Assembly: GCA_030145385.1 (NCBI GenBank)
Contig: JAQYVU010000025.1
Location: 1 to 48,937 of the forward strand
Length of the DNA stretch: 48,937 nt
Origin: Desulfococcaceae bacterium
Lineage (GTDB): Bacteria; Desulfobacterota; Desulfobacteria; Desulfobacterales; Desulfosalsimonadaceae
Reading direction: 5' to 3'
The number at the start of each line of letters is the position of its first letter. Position 1 is the first letter of the stretch. Positions 17,124 to 25,684 of the stretch are shown piece by piece. A program made the translations under genes and the position numbers. The notes beneath the pieces were generated by a model that saw only the letters and a list, made by a program, of their open reading frames with translations, ran no database searches and had not been told where the DNA came from.

Positions 17124-18890
17124 ATGAACAACCATATTCATAAAGACAAACTCATTATTGCAAACTGCAGCGGATATTTGGGAGACAAACTGTCTGCGGC
17201 AAAAGAACTTGTTGAAGGCGGCGAAATCCATGTGCTGACCGGTGATTACCTGGCGGAACTGACCATGGCGCTCTTGTTTCGGATGAAAATGAAAGCCCCT
17301 GAAAAAGGATATGCCACCACATTTCTCAAGCAGATGAATGACGTGATGGGGCCTTGCCTGGATAAAAATATTAAAATTGTGGCAAATGCCGGGGGCTTAA
17401 ATCCAAAAGGCCTTGCCGCAGAACTTGAAAAAATTGCCGAACAACTCGGTATTCATCCCAAAATCGCCTTTATTGAAGGCGATGACCTGCTGCCCCGGAT
17501 TCAGGAACTTCAGGAACAGGGGGAAATATTTACGCATTTGGATAAAGGCATCAGCCTCAAGGAAGCCGGTGCCATGCCGATTACCGCCAATGCTTATCTG
17601 GGCGGTTGGGGAATCACCAAAGCGCTGAACGAAGGCGCGGATATTGTCATCGGCGGCCGGCTGGCGGATGCGGCCCTGGTCTCCGGACCCAGTGCCTGGA
17701 AATTCGGGTGGAAGGAAGATGACTGGGATCGATTGGCCGGTGCCTATGTTGCCGGGCATATTATCGAATGCGGTGCCCAGGCCACGGGCGGGAATTATTC
17801 GTTTATTGAAGAAGTCCCCAGCTTTAAGAACGTGGGATATCCTATTGCCGAAATGCATGAGGACGGTTCGTTTGTGATTACCAAACATCCCGGTACGGGC
17901 GGACTGGTTTCCGTGGGAACAGTCACCGCCCAGCTGTTGTATGAAATCCGGGAACCGGCATACCTGACACCGGATGTAAAGGCGCGCTTTGACACGATTG
18001 ATATATCCCAGCAGGAACCTGACCGGGTTTTGATTGATGGTGTTAAAGGAGAACCGCCCACTGATTCGGCAAAAGTATGCATTAACAATCTTTTTGGGTA
18101 CCGAAATTCCATGACTGTCGTGCTCACCGGTCTTGATATTGAGAAAAAGGCGGAAATTGTGGAAGAAACCCTTTTTGACCTTTTGGGCGGCAAAGACCAT
18201 TTCGCCTTTACCGACGTCCAGCTGATCAGGATTGACAAGGCTAATCCCGAACATAATGATGTCGCGTGTGCGCATTTAAAAATTTCACTCATGGACCCGG
18301 ATCAGAAAAAGGTGGGAAAACTGTTTTCTGCCAAGCTGGTGGAAATGGCATTATCCAGTATACCGGGCTTTACCATGACCAGCCCGCCTTCAAATGGTGC
18401 TCCGGCGCTTCAGCACTGGCCGACATTGGTGAAAAATGAATTTCTGGAACACAAGGTTTATCTGAATGGTTCGGAATTTACTGTCAAGCCGGTGGGCGTT
18501 TATCCTGAAATAAAGACTATCAGCCCGGTTCCAGTGGATTTGGTCGATATCTCTATAAAAAATATTCGAAAAATACCCTTTGGCCGGTTGTTTGCCACCC
18601 GATCCGGTGACAAAGGCGGCAATGCCAATCTCGGAGTGTGGGCAAAAAATATTGAGGCGTATTCATTTTTAAACCGGTTTCTAACGATTGAAAAATTAAA
18701 AGATTTGCTGCCGGATATGGACCCTTTTGACATTGAACGTTATGAATTGCCCAACCTTTTGGCGATTAATTTTTATATAAAAGGGGTTCTGGGTGAAGGC
18801 GTGGCGGCATCCGTCAGAAATGATCCCCAGGCCAAGACACTTGGTGAATATCTGCGGGCTAAAATCATAGAGGCGCCGGATATTTTATAA
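17124..18890 (+). CDS. AtuA family protein (acyclic terpene utilisation, DUF1446)
   Basis: 588 residues. The N-terminal ~450 residues match the AtuA/DUF1446 family: IIANCSGYLGDKLSAAKEL, LTGDYLAELTM, NAGGLNPKGLA, DIVIGGRLADAALV and HIIECGAQATGGN. The C-terminal ~110 residues form the associated AtuA-like domain (RLFATRSGDKGGNANLGVW). AtuA is required for growth on citronellol/geraniol in Pseudomonas but its reaction is not established. Here it sits between the hydratase and two acyl-CoA dehydrogenases, in line with an Atu/Liu-like pathway. AAGGATATTTTCA precedes the ATG. Confidence 0.88.
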   Translation: MNNHIHKDKLIIANCSGYLGDKLSAAKELVEGGEIHVLTGDYLAELTMALLFRMKMKAPEKGYATTFLKQMNDVMGPCLDKNIKIVANAGGLNPKGLAAELEKIAEQLGIHPKIAFIEGDDLLPRIQELQEQGEIFTHLDKGISLKEAGAMPITANAYLGGWGITKALNEGADIVIGGRLADAALVSGPSAWKFGWKEDDWDRLAGAYVAGHIIECGAQATGGNYSFIEEVPSFKNVGYPIAEMHEDGSFVITKHPGTGGLVSVGTVTAQLLYEIREPAYLTPDVKARFDTIDISQQEPDRVLIDGVKGEPPTDSAKVCINNLFGYRNSMTVVLTGLDIEKKAEIVEETLFDLLGGKDHFAFTDVQLIRIDKANPEHNDVACAHLKISLMDPDQKKVGKLFSAKLVEMALSSIPGFTMTSPPSNGAPALQHWPTLVKNEFLEHKVYLNGSEFTVKPVGVYPEIKTISPVPVDLVDISIKNIRKIPFGRLFATRSGDKGGNANLGVWAKNIEAYSFLNRFLTIEKLKDLLPDMDPFDIERYELPNLLAINFYIKGVLGEGVAASVRNDPQAKTLGEYLRAKIIEAPDIL

Positions 18891-19030
18891 TGGCGTCGTC
18901 AAAAGTCCCATCTGCTGCGTTATAGTGGTTATTCAGCCTCTCAATATACGACTTGTATTATCTCAAGTCTGAATAACCACTACGCCTTGCCAAATTTTAT
19001 GTGAATGGTGGAACTTTTTACTTAGCCATC
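18889..19030 (+). repeat. Palindromic element, copy 5 (type 1)
   Basis: Begins at the atuA-like stop codon (TAATGGCG) and ends with GCCATC. Inner perfect stem TAGTGGTTATTCAG with CTGAATAACCACTA around TCAATATACGACTTGTATTATCTC; flanks CTGCGTT and CGCCTTG. The stem sequence differs from copies 3 and 4. Confidence 0.75.
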
Positions 19031-19122
19031 TGGGTGTTTTTATGATTTTTTTCATCGCTATTTGAATGATATGATGGTTTATATTAAAAAAAAATAAATA
19101 GTTATCATGTAGGGGGCGTGGA

Positions 19123-20280
19123 ATGGCATCAACAAAAAATAGCATCAGTGCTCAGGAATATTTTACTAAAGAACATCAGCAACTGCGGATGGCGCTCAGG
19201 GATGTTATCAAAAAGGAGGTGCTCCCGAATATCAATGAATGGGAAGAATCCGGAGCGTTTCCCGTATCCCTGTATCCTCTTTTTGGGGAACTTGGTTTTT
19301 TGGGAATCGGCTATCCGGAAGAAGTCGGCGGCACCGGCGGGGACATTTTTGATACGGTGGTTGCCAACGAAGAGCTGATGCGATCCGGATCCGGCGGATT
19401 TGCCGCCGGTATTGGGTCTTTAAATATTGCGCTGCCGCCCATCATAAAAAAGGGGACAGACGAACAAAAAGAGCGTTTTGTTAAACCGGTTTTACAGGGC
19501 AAACGGATTGCCGCTTTAGGTATTACGGAGCCGGGCGGCGGGTCGGATGTGGCAAATATTCAGACCACGGCAGTAAAAGACGGTGACAGTTATATTGTCA
19601 ACGGAGCCAAAACATTTATCACCAGCGGTGCTCGCGCTGATCAGCTGACCTGTGCCGTTCGCACCGGTGACCCCGGGGCCCACGGCATTAGTTTTCTGCT
19701 TATCGAGAAAGATACGCCGGGATATTCGGTGGGTAAGAGTCTTAAAAAAACAGGATGGTGGGCATCGGATACGGCTGAGATATTTTTTGACAATTGCCGT
19801 GTGCCAGCGCCGAATTTAATCGGCGAAGAAAATATGGGTTTTTATACCATTATGGAAAATTTCCAGATGGAAAGGCTCCAGCTTTGCATCATGGCAAATA
19901 TGACGGCTGAAATGGCCCTTGAAGAAGCGCAGAAATACACCAAAGAGCGCAAGGCATTCGGAAAGCCCCTGAAAGGATTTCAGGTGACCCGGCACAAACT
20001 GGTGGATATGGCAACGCTTGTTGAAGTCAGTCGGGAATACACTTATCGGGTAGCTGCGAAGATGAATGCCGGCATCGACCAGGTCAAGGAAATCTCCATG
20101 GCCAAGAATTTTGCCTGCAGCGTCAGCGACCGGGTCACCTATGATGCGGTGCAGCTTTTTGGCGGATACGGCTATATGCGTGAATATCTGGTGGAACGGC
20201 TCTACCGGGATAATCGCATTTTATCCATTGGCGGCGGAACTACAGAGATTATGAAAGAAATTATCTCCAAGTTGATGTAA
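19123..20280 (+). CDS. Acyl-CoA dehydrogenase (isovaleryl/citronellyl-CoA-dehydrogenase-like) 1
   Basis: 385 residues, standard ACAD length; ATG after AGGGGGCGTGGA. FAD-binding signatures ITEPGGGSDVA and TFITSGARAD are present, as is the C-terminal QLFGGYGYMREYLVERLYRD. The usual medium/short-chain catalytic Glu position reads SIGGGTTEI (no Glu), while helix G has QMERLQL, the place of the catalytic Glu in isovaleryl-CoA and long-chain ACADs. It oxidises an acyl-CoA to the 2-enoyl-CoA, passing electrons to ETF. Branched substrate is inferred from this and from the carboxylase neighbours. Confidence 0.9.
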   Translation: MASTKNSISAQEYFTKEHQQLRMALRDVIKKEVLPNINEWEESGAFPVSLYPLFGELGFLGIGYPEEVGGTGGDIFDTVVANEELMRSGSGGFAAGIGSLNIALPPIIKKGTDEQKERFVKPVLQGKRIAALGITEPGGGSDVANIQTTAVKDGDSYIVNGAKTFITSGARADQLTCAVRTGDPGAHGISFLLIEKDTPGYSVGKSLKKTGWWASDTAEIFFDNCRVPAPNLIGEENMGFYTIMENFQMERLQLCIMANMTAEMALEEAQKYTKERKAFGKPLKGFQVTRHKLVDMATLVEVSREYTYRVAAKMNAGIDQVKEISMAKNFACSVSDRVTYDAVQLFGGYGYMREYLVERLYRDNRILSIGGGTTEIMKEIISKLM

Positions 20281-20375
20281 TGCGAAAACAGGTATTCTGC
20301 CACAATTATTAACGGAAAAAGAATTTTACCAAATTTTATATTGAGTATAAACTATTCTAAGAAAAGGGGTAACAC

Positions 20376-21527
20376 ATGGGCAGCGAAATTTATTTTAGCA
20401 AAGATCATGATCTGGTGCGCAAGGCCGTCCGGGATTTTGTTAACAAAGAGATTAATCCTTATGTGGATGAGTGGGAGGAAAAAGGTATTGCCCCGCTGCA
20501 TGAATTGTTTAAAAAAATGGGGGATCTGGGATTCCTCGGCATCCGTTATGATGAAAAATACGGCGGGGAAGGTCTTGATTACTGGTATGAAACCGTTGTC
20601 ATGGAAGAATTTGCCCGTATTCATTGCGGCGGCGTTCCCATGGCCATTGCGGTTCAAATGAGCATGGCCACGCCGGCTATTGATGAATTCGGCAGTGAAT
20701 ACTTAAAGGAAACTTATTTAAAACCGGCCATTAAAGGGGATATGGTTTCTGCCATTGCCGTGACCGAGCCGGATGCCGGGTCTGATGTGGCGGCGTTGAA
20801 AACATTCGCAAAAAAAGATGGTGATTCATATATCTTAAGCGGTTCTAAAACTTACATCACTAACGGCACCCAGGCGGATTTTCTCACTTTGCTGGCCCGG
20901 ACCAGCGATGAACCGGGATATCATTCATTTGGTTTGTTTGTGGTTCCTACGAACCTGCCCGGATTTAATGTCAGTAAAAAGCTGGATAAAATGGGCATGC
21001 GAAGCAGCGATACCGCAGAGCTGTATTTTGATGACATGCGGATTCCGGCGGAAAATCTGATCGGAAGGGAAGGGGAAGGATTTATCCAGCAGATGATGCA
21101 GTTTCAGCATGAACGGTTTGCCGTGCTTCCTTTGACGTATATCAGCGCTAAAGAGATTATTGATGAAACTGTTGAATACCTCAAGGGGCGGATTGTATTC
21201 GGCAAACCCCTGATCAAAAAGCAGGTCCTGCGTCACCGGCTCGTGGAATGGCTGAGTGAAATTGAATGTCTTAAACAGCTGACCTATCATATCGTCCGCA
21301 TGAAAATGGCCGACCAGGATGTTTCAAAAGAAATTTCCATGGGAAAACTCTTCGGCGGGAGTCTGCTGAGTAAGGTGACTGACGGATGCCTTCAGATGTA
21401 CGGCGGGATCGGATTGATGAATGAAATGCGAATATCCCGGATTTACCGGGATTCCCGTCTGCTGTCCATCGGCGGGGGGGCCAGTGAGGTTATGTCCGAC
21501 GTCATCGCCAAACTCGAGGGATATTAA
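20376..21527 (+). CDS. Acyl-CoA dehydrogenase (isovaleryl/citronellyl-CoA-dehydrogenase-like) 2
   Basis: 383 residues; AAGGGG precedes the ATG. It is a divergent paralogue of the preceding gene: VTEPDAGSDVA and TYITNGTQAD for FAD, QHERFAV at the isovaleryl-type catalytic Glu position, and SIGGGASEV instead of the short-chain Glu motif. The helix before the C-terminus reads MYGGIGLMNEMRISRIYRD. Two dehydrogenases may act at two steps of one pathway (for example different chain lengths after each cycle) or on different substrates. ETF genes are not in the window. Confidence 0.9.
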   Translation: MGSEIYFSKDHDLVRKAVRDFVNKEINPYVDEWEEKGIAPLHELFKKMGDLGFLGIRYDEKYGGEGLDYWYETVVMEEFARIHCGGVPMAIAVQMSMATPAIDEFGSEYLKETYLKPAIKGDMVSAIAVTEPDAGSDVAALKTFAKKDGDSYILSGSKTYITNGTQADFLTLLARTSDEPGYHSFGLFVVPTNLPGFNVSKKLDKMGMRSSDTAELYFDDMRIPAENLIGREGEGFIQQMMQFQHERFAVLPLTYISAKEIIDETVEYLKGRIVFGKPLIKKQVLRHRLVEWLSEIECLKQLTYHIVRMKMADQDVSKEISMGKLFGGSLLSKVTDGCLQMYGGIGLMNEMRISRIYRDSRLLSIGGGASEVMSDVIAKLEGY

Positions 21528-21528
21528 C

Positions 21529-21614
21529 CTGATTCATCCATTTGCGGCGTTATAAGGGACTCGCGGTAGCACACTACAGCGTCGTCCCTTATGCCTTGCA
21601 ACTGAATGAATCAG
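21529..21614 (+). repeat. Palindromic element, copy 6
   Basis: Two bases after the dehydrogenase stop. Outer arms CTGATTCATCCATTTGC and GCAACTGAATGAATCAG pair at 15 of 17. Inner GGCGTT, perfect stem ATAAGGGAC/GTCCCTTAT, a third small hairpin GTAG-CACA-CTAC, then GCCTTGC. Same architecture as the other copies with unrelated arm sequence. Confidence 0.75.
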
Positions 21615-21642
21615 ATCAATATTGGATTTGATGGGGAAAATA

Positions 21643-22443
21643 ATGAAATTCATTTGTAAAGATCTGGCGGATGAATATGCGGCCTTGGATGATATGGTCA
21701 AAGACCTTGATGCCGACGGCTGGCAGACAGTGACTCCTTTTTATAACTGGACGATCAAGGATGAAATAAGCCATTTGGCATACTTTGACAAGACCGCCTG
21801 CCTGTCGGCCATTGATTCGGATGCCTTTGCCGCGGAATTTGAAAAAATTCTTCAAGGCATTACAAGCTATGATGATGTATACCGAAACGTCAATGCCATG
21901 GGCGGGGCAATGTCCGATGCGGACCTGCTGGCATGGTGGCGAAAAGAACGGGCCCAACTGGTGGTAGCGTTTGGATCCCTGAAACCCGATACCCGGGTTC
22001 CCTGGTACGGCCCTGCCATGAGTGCAAGAAGTTCTGCAACCGCCCGTATTATGGAAACCTGGGCGCACGGCCAGGATGTTGCAGATGCCTTGCAGGTGAA
22101 CCGACCTGCTACGGATCGCCTCAGGCATATTGCCTTTCTGGGGGTGTCGACGTTTAAATGGAGTTTTAAAAACCGGCAGCTGGCGGTGCCGGATCCGGCG
22201 GTTCGCGTGGTGCTGAATAGTCCAACGGATGCGTTGTGGGTTTGGGGGCCGGAAGACGCGGAAAATTTGGTCAGCGGGTCGGCAGAAGACTTTTGTCTGG
22301 TTGTTACCCAGCGGCGCAATGTATCGGATACCGGATTAAAAATCCAGGGCGACATTGCCGGCCAGTGGATACAGATTGCCCAGGCCTTTGCCGGTCCGCC
22401 GGCAGATGGCCCGGCTCCGGGAGTAAGAAAAAATATTGCTTAA
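21643..22443 (+). CDS. TIGR03084-like metal-binding protein (DinB/maleylpyruvate-isomerase fold)
   Basis: The ATG at 21643 has GGGG 6 nt upstream; an ATG at 21631 is also in frame. About 266 residues. The N-terminal DinB-like helices contain GWQTVTPFYNWTIKDEISHLAYFD with the first candidate metal His, and METWAHGQDVADAL supplies another His. The C-terminal half (PVRVVLNSP-like region, WVWGPEDAENLV, LVVTQRRNVSDTGL, IAQAFAGPP) matches the TIGR03084 family I know mainly from actinobacteria, where it occurs near AtuA, carboxylase and ACAD genes (from memory). Possibly a thiol- or CoA-dependent enzyme; the reaction is unknown. Confidence 0.75.
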   Translation: MKFICKDLADEYAALDDMVKDLDADGWQTVTPFYNWTIKDEISHLAYFDKTACLSAIDSDAFAAEFEKILQGITSYDDVYRNVNAMGGAMSDADLLAWWRKERAQLVVAFGSLKPDTRVPWYGPAMSARSSATARIMETWAHGQDVADALQVNRPATDRLRHIAFLGVSTFKWSFKNRQLAVPDPAVRVVLNSPTDALWVWGPEDAENLVSGSAEDFCLVVTQRRNVSDTGLKIQGDIAGQWIQIAQAFAGPPADGPAPGVRKNIA

Positions 22444-22568
22444 ATCAGCTTGTTTTTGAGAAAATACGGTTCTGCAAGTTAAGAATACAAAAATAAAACC
22501 GGCCTGTTGAGTTCCATGCCAGTCGTTGTTGCGGAGAGATCATCCACAATTAAATGAGGAGGGATTCA

Positions 22569-23447
22569 ATGGATTTAAGCAATAAGGTCGTTGTTACCTG
22601 TGCCATCACCGGTGTTCTCACCAACCCGGGGAAATTTAACGTTCCGGTAACCCCTGCAGAGATGGCGGAAGCCACCCGGCAGGCCTTTGACCAGGGTGCT
22701 TCCATCGTCCATGCCCATTTCAGGTCACAGCAGCCGGGCATGGGAATGTGGCCCACATGGGATTTAAAAGAGGTCGGCGATATACTGACCGCCATTCGGC
22801 ACCGGGTACCGAAGATGATTATTAATATGAGTACCGGAGTTATGGGTGCCAATATTTCAGGACCCATGGCATGTCTGGCAAAGTTTAAACCGGAAATGGC
22901 CGCGTGCAATGCCGGATCTTTGAATTATCTGAAAATCCGCAAAGACGGCCAATGGGCCTGGCCCCCGATCCTTTTTGACAACCCGGTTGAAAAGGTGACG
23001 CAATTTACCGACACCATGACTGCGCATAAAATTGTTCCTGAATTTGAATGTTTTGACACCGGTATTGTTCGCAGCGTCGGGATGTTCAAGGCAAACGGTA
23101 TGTTCTCCGGCAATCCCCATCTGTCCTTTGTCATGGGGGTCGACTCGGGCATGCCCGCACGATGCGACCTGCTGCCAATTTTAAAGGATGAACTGCCGGA
23201 AAATTCTCACTGGCAGGTAATTGCCACAGGGTCCGGCCGTGAAAAACTCTGGGAACTTCACCGGGCCGCAATTGAGCTTGGCGGAAATGTCCGGACCGGT
23301 CTTGAAGACACGTTTTATCTGCCAGATGGTAAAAAAGCCGAAAATAACGGGCAGCTGGTAGAAGCCCTGGTAAAGATCATCCGGGAGCAGGGCAAGGAAC
23401 CGGCCAGTCCGGAAGAGGCGCGGGCGATATTAGAAATTAAGAGGTAG
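22569..23447 (+). CDS. Beta-keto acid cleavage enzyme (BKACE, DUF849 family)
   Basis: 292 residues from the ATG at 22569, which has GAGGAGGG 5-12 nt upstream (the ATG at 22554 lies before that site). TIM-barrel enzyme with the zinc-binding HAHFR (the family usually reads HxHxR, about residue 45) and a later GLEDTFYL that supplies the Glu of the active site. BKACEs condense a beta-keto acid with acetyl-CoA and cleave it to acetoacetate plus a new acyl-CoA, or run the reverse. Here it may process the terminal keto acid or acetoacetate of the acyl-CoA pathway. Substrate is not predictable from what I can see. Confidence 0.88.
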   Translation: MDLSNKVVVTCAITGVLTNPGKFNVPVTPAEMAEATRQAFDQGASIVHAHFRSQQPGMGMWPTWDLKEVGDILTAIRHRVPKMIINMSTGVMGANISGPMACLAKFKPEMAACNAGSLNYLKIRKDGQWAWPPILFDNPVEKVTQFTDTMTAHKIVPEFECFDTGIVRSVGMFKANGMFSGNPHLSFVMGVDSGMPARCDLLPILKDELPENSHWQVIATGSGREKLWELHRAAIELGGNVRTGLEDTFYLPDGKKAENNGQLVEALVKIIREQGKEPASPEEARAILEIKR

Positions 23448-23546
23448 ACTTCCGGACAATTGATTTGGCTGCGTTATCAGTCGGAGATATACGAAACAGT
23501 ATTATCTCCTCTTTCCGGCCTTGCCAAATCAATTGTCTGAAAGTCT
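23446..23546 (+). repeat. Palindromic element, copy 7
   Basis: Overlaps the BKACE stop codon (TAGACTT). Outer arms AGACTTCCGGACAATTGATTTGGC and GCCAAATCAATTGTCTGAAAGTCT pair almost perfectly over 24 bp. Inside are CTGCGTT, GGAGATA/TATCTCC, ATAC-n6-GTAT and GGCCTTG. Confidence 0.75.
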
Positions 23547-23554
23547 TTATTTGT

Positions 23555-23629
23555 AGGTCGGGATTCTTTCCCGACAAATGGAACATGCCAATCAGTAAAT
23601 TTGGTGCCGGGTAAGAAACCCGGCCTTTG
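23555..23629 (+). repeat. Double-hairpin dispersed repeat
   Basis: Two small hairpins, GTCGGGATTCTTTCCCGAC and GCCGGGTAAGAAACCCGGC, which are also complementary to each other over ~21 bp (4 mismatches). This is the type of short dispersed palindrome common in bacterial chromosomes. It lies just upstream of the flavoenzyme gene. Confidence 0.6.
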
Positions 23630-23683
23630 CAGGAATTCATCAATCAATACGTAAGAGACTTTATTCATATAAAGGAAAAACAC

Positions 23684-25684
23684 ATGTATCAGAATCTGCT
23701 GAGTCCGATTACAATCAACAAGCTGGAAATCAGAAACCGGGTGGTCTATCCCTCCTTAGGGTTGCTGTATTCCTATGATGGAACATTAAATGACCGGTAT
23801 TACGAATATTTTCGTGAAAAAGCCCGCGGCGGCACCGGACTGGTGACCGTAGGGCCTGTGGGGATCGACTTTATCGGTTCCGGCGGTATCATTCCCATGC
23901 TCGACAGTGATGATGCCATTCCCGGGTTTAAGAAGATGACGTCAGTAATCAAAGAAGAAGGGGCCCGGGCCTGGATTCAGTTGTTTCACGCCGGCGCCTA
24001 TTCATATCCCATGCTGCTCAAAGGGGATGCGCCCATTGCGCCGTCCGCCGTTTACTCCAGGTATTCCAAAGCCATGCCCCGGGAAATGACCATCGAAGAT
24101 ATTGAAAAAGTCCGCGAAGCATTTGTCAGTGCCGCAGCAAGAGCGCAGGAAGCCGGGTTTGACGGGGTCGAGATCCTCGGCTCCGGCGGCTACCTCATCA
24201 CCCAGTTTCTTTCTTCGATTAAAAACCAGCGGACCGACGCATACGGCGGCAGCTTTGAAAATCGGGTCCGGTTCCCCAAAGAGGTGATCGAACGCACCCG
24301 AGAACGTCTGGGCGCTGATTTCCCCCTGACCATCCGCATGGCCGGCAATGATTTTGTGACCGGCAGCAATACGGATAACGAAACAAAGGAATTTGCGAAA
24401 GTATACGAAGCAGCCGGTGTCGATGCCATTAGTGTGACCGGCGGCTGGCATGAAACCCATGTCCCCCAGCTGCCGGCCAGTCTGCCCCAGTCCGGTTTTG
24501 CGTTTCTGGCATATAATATCAAAAAAGAGGTCTCAGTGCCGGTGATGGCCTCCAACCGGATTTCTTCTCCCGAGACCGCCGAAAAACTGCTCAAAGATGG
24601 CTATGCCGACATGGTGAGTATCGGCCGGGGGCTGATCGCCGATCCTCACTGGGTCAACAAGGCCATGGTCGGCCGATCCGATGAAATCCGGCCCTGTGTG
24701 GCATGCCTTCAGGGCTGCATGGACAATGTCATGACCGGGCAGCCGGTCACATGTGTGGCAAATCCCCTGGCCGGTTACGAAGGAGAGCGGATAATTGAGA
24801 AATGTAAAACTCCGAAAAATGTTATGGTAGTGGGTGCGGGTCTGGCCGGACTGGAGGCAGCGGTCACTGCGGCCACGGCAGGCCACTCGGTGGATTTGTA
24901 TGAAAAAAATGATGAAATCGGAGGGCAGCTATGGGTTGCCGGCGCGCCGCCCCATAAAGGAGAATTGTTTAAATTTGTTCGGTATTATCAGGCGATGCTC
25001 TGGAAACACAATGTTTCCCTGCATTTGAACACCAGGGTGGATGATCGGCTGATCAGGGAAAAAAATCCGGATTTTCTGATTGTGGCCGAAGGCGCGGAAC
25101 CTTTGCTCCCGCCGATTGACGGCATGGATGATCCGAGTGTGATATCCGCCTGGGATCTGCTCAAAGAAGACAGGCTGCTGGGTGATGAAGTGGCTATTAT
25201 CGGCGGCGGCGCCGTAGGCCTTGAAACTGCATTAAAGGTTGCCGCCAAAGGAACCATCACGCCCGAAATCCTGCATTTCCTGTTTACCTATGAAGCTGAA
25301 AGCGTTGAACGGCTTCGGGAACTTATGTTTCAGGGGACGTCGAACGTCACAGTGTTTGAAATGCTCCCCAAAGTCGGAAAAGATGTGGGCAAATCGACTA
25401 AATGGGTATTGATGAGTGATCTGGATAAATACGGGGTGGCCTTCACCACCGAGGCGAAGGTGGTTTCAATTAAAAATGGTTTGCTGACATATGAAAAAGA
25501 CGGCAAAACACATCAGCAACAGTTTGATCATATCATTAACGCAGCCGGTTCAAAGTCCGTTAAAAACATTGCTGAAAAAATTGAAAAAATGAACATTCCA
25601 TTTGCCGTGATCGGTGACGGGGCACAACCGGGAAAAATTAACCACGCGGTTCATGGTGGTTTTCTGGCAGCTCTTGAGATTTGA
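23684..25684 (+). CDS. 2,4-dienoyl-CoA reductase-like NADH:flavin oxidoreductase (FadH/Old Yellow Enzyme family)
   Basis: 666 residues from the ATG at 23684 (AAAGGAAAAACAC upstream). N-terminal FMN TIM barrel (LLSPITINKLEIRNRV, RTDAYGGSFENR, SIGRGLIADP), then the 4Fe-4S cysteines CVACLQGC and a fourth Cys 11 residues on, then an FAD domain (VVGAGLAGLEAA, about 390) and a NAD(P)H domain (IIGGGAVGLETA). FadH proteins reduce 2,4-dienoyl-CoAs. The usual catalytic His-containing motif (HGAHGYL) reads GSGGYL here, so a different substrate is possible. Suits an unsaturated, terpene-like acyl-CoA pathway. Confidence 0.88.
   Translation: MYQNLLSPITINKLEIRNRVVYPSLGLLYSYDGTLNDRYYEYFREKARGGTGLVTVGPVGIDFIGSGGIIPMLDSDDAIPGFKKMTSVIKEEGARAWIQLFHAGAYSYPMLLKGDAPIAPSAVYSRYSKAMPREMTIEDIEKVREAFVSAAARAQEAGFDGVEILGSGGYLITQFLSSIKNQRTDAYGGSFENRVRFPKEVIERTRERLGADFPLTIRMAGNDFVTGSNTDNETKEFAKVYEAAGVDAISVTGGWHETHVPQLPASLPQSGFAFLAYNIKKEVSVPVMASNRISSPETAEKLLKDGYADMVSIGRGLIADPHWVNKAMVGRSDEIRPCVACLQGCMDNVMTGQPVTCVANPLAGYEGERIIEKCKTPKNVMVVGAGLAGLEAAVTAATAGHSVDLYEKNDEIGGQLWVAGAPPHKGELFKFVRYYQAMLWKHNVSLHLNTRVDDRLIREKNPDFLIVAEGAEPLLPPIDGMDDPSVISAWDLLKEDRLLGDEVAIIGGGAVGLETALKVAAKGTITPEILHFLFTYEAESVERLRELMFQGTSNVTVFEMLPKVGKDVGKSTKWVLMSDLDKYGVAFTTEAKVVSIKNGLLTYEKDGKTHQQQFDHIINAAGSKSVKNIAEKIEKMNIPFAVIGDGAQPGKINHAVHGGFLAALEI

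Noticed and set aside
13563-23546. Regularly spaced palindromes as a CRISPR-like array
   Set aside because: Spacing is set by whole genes, elements are 85-140 bp and not identical, and no cas genes are present.
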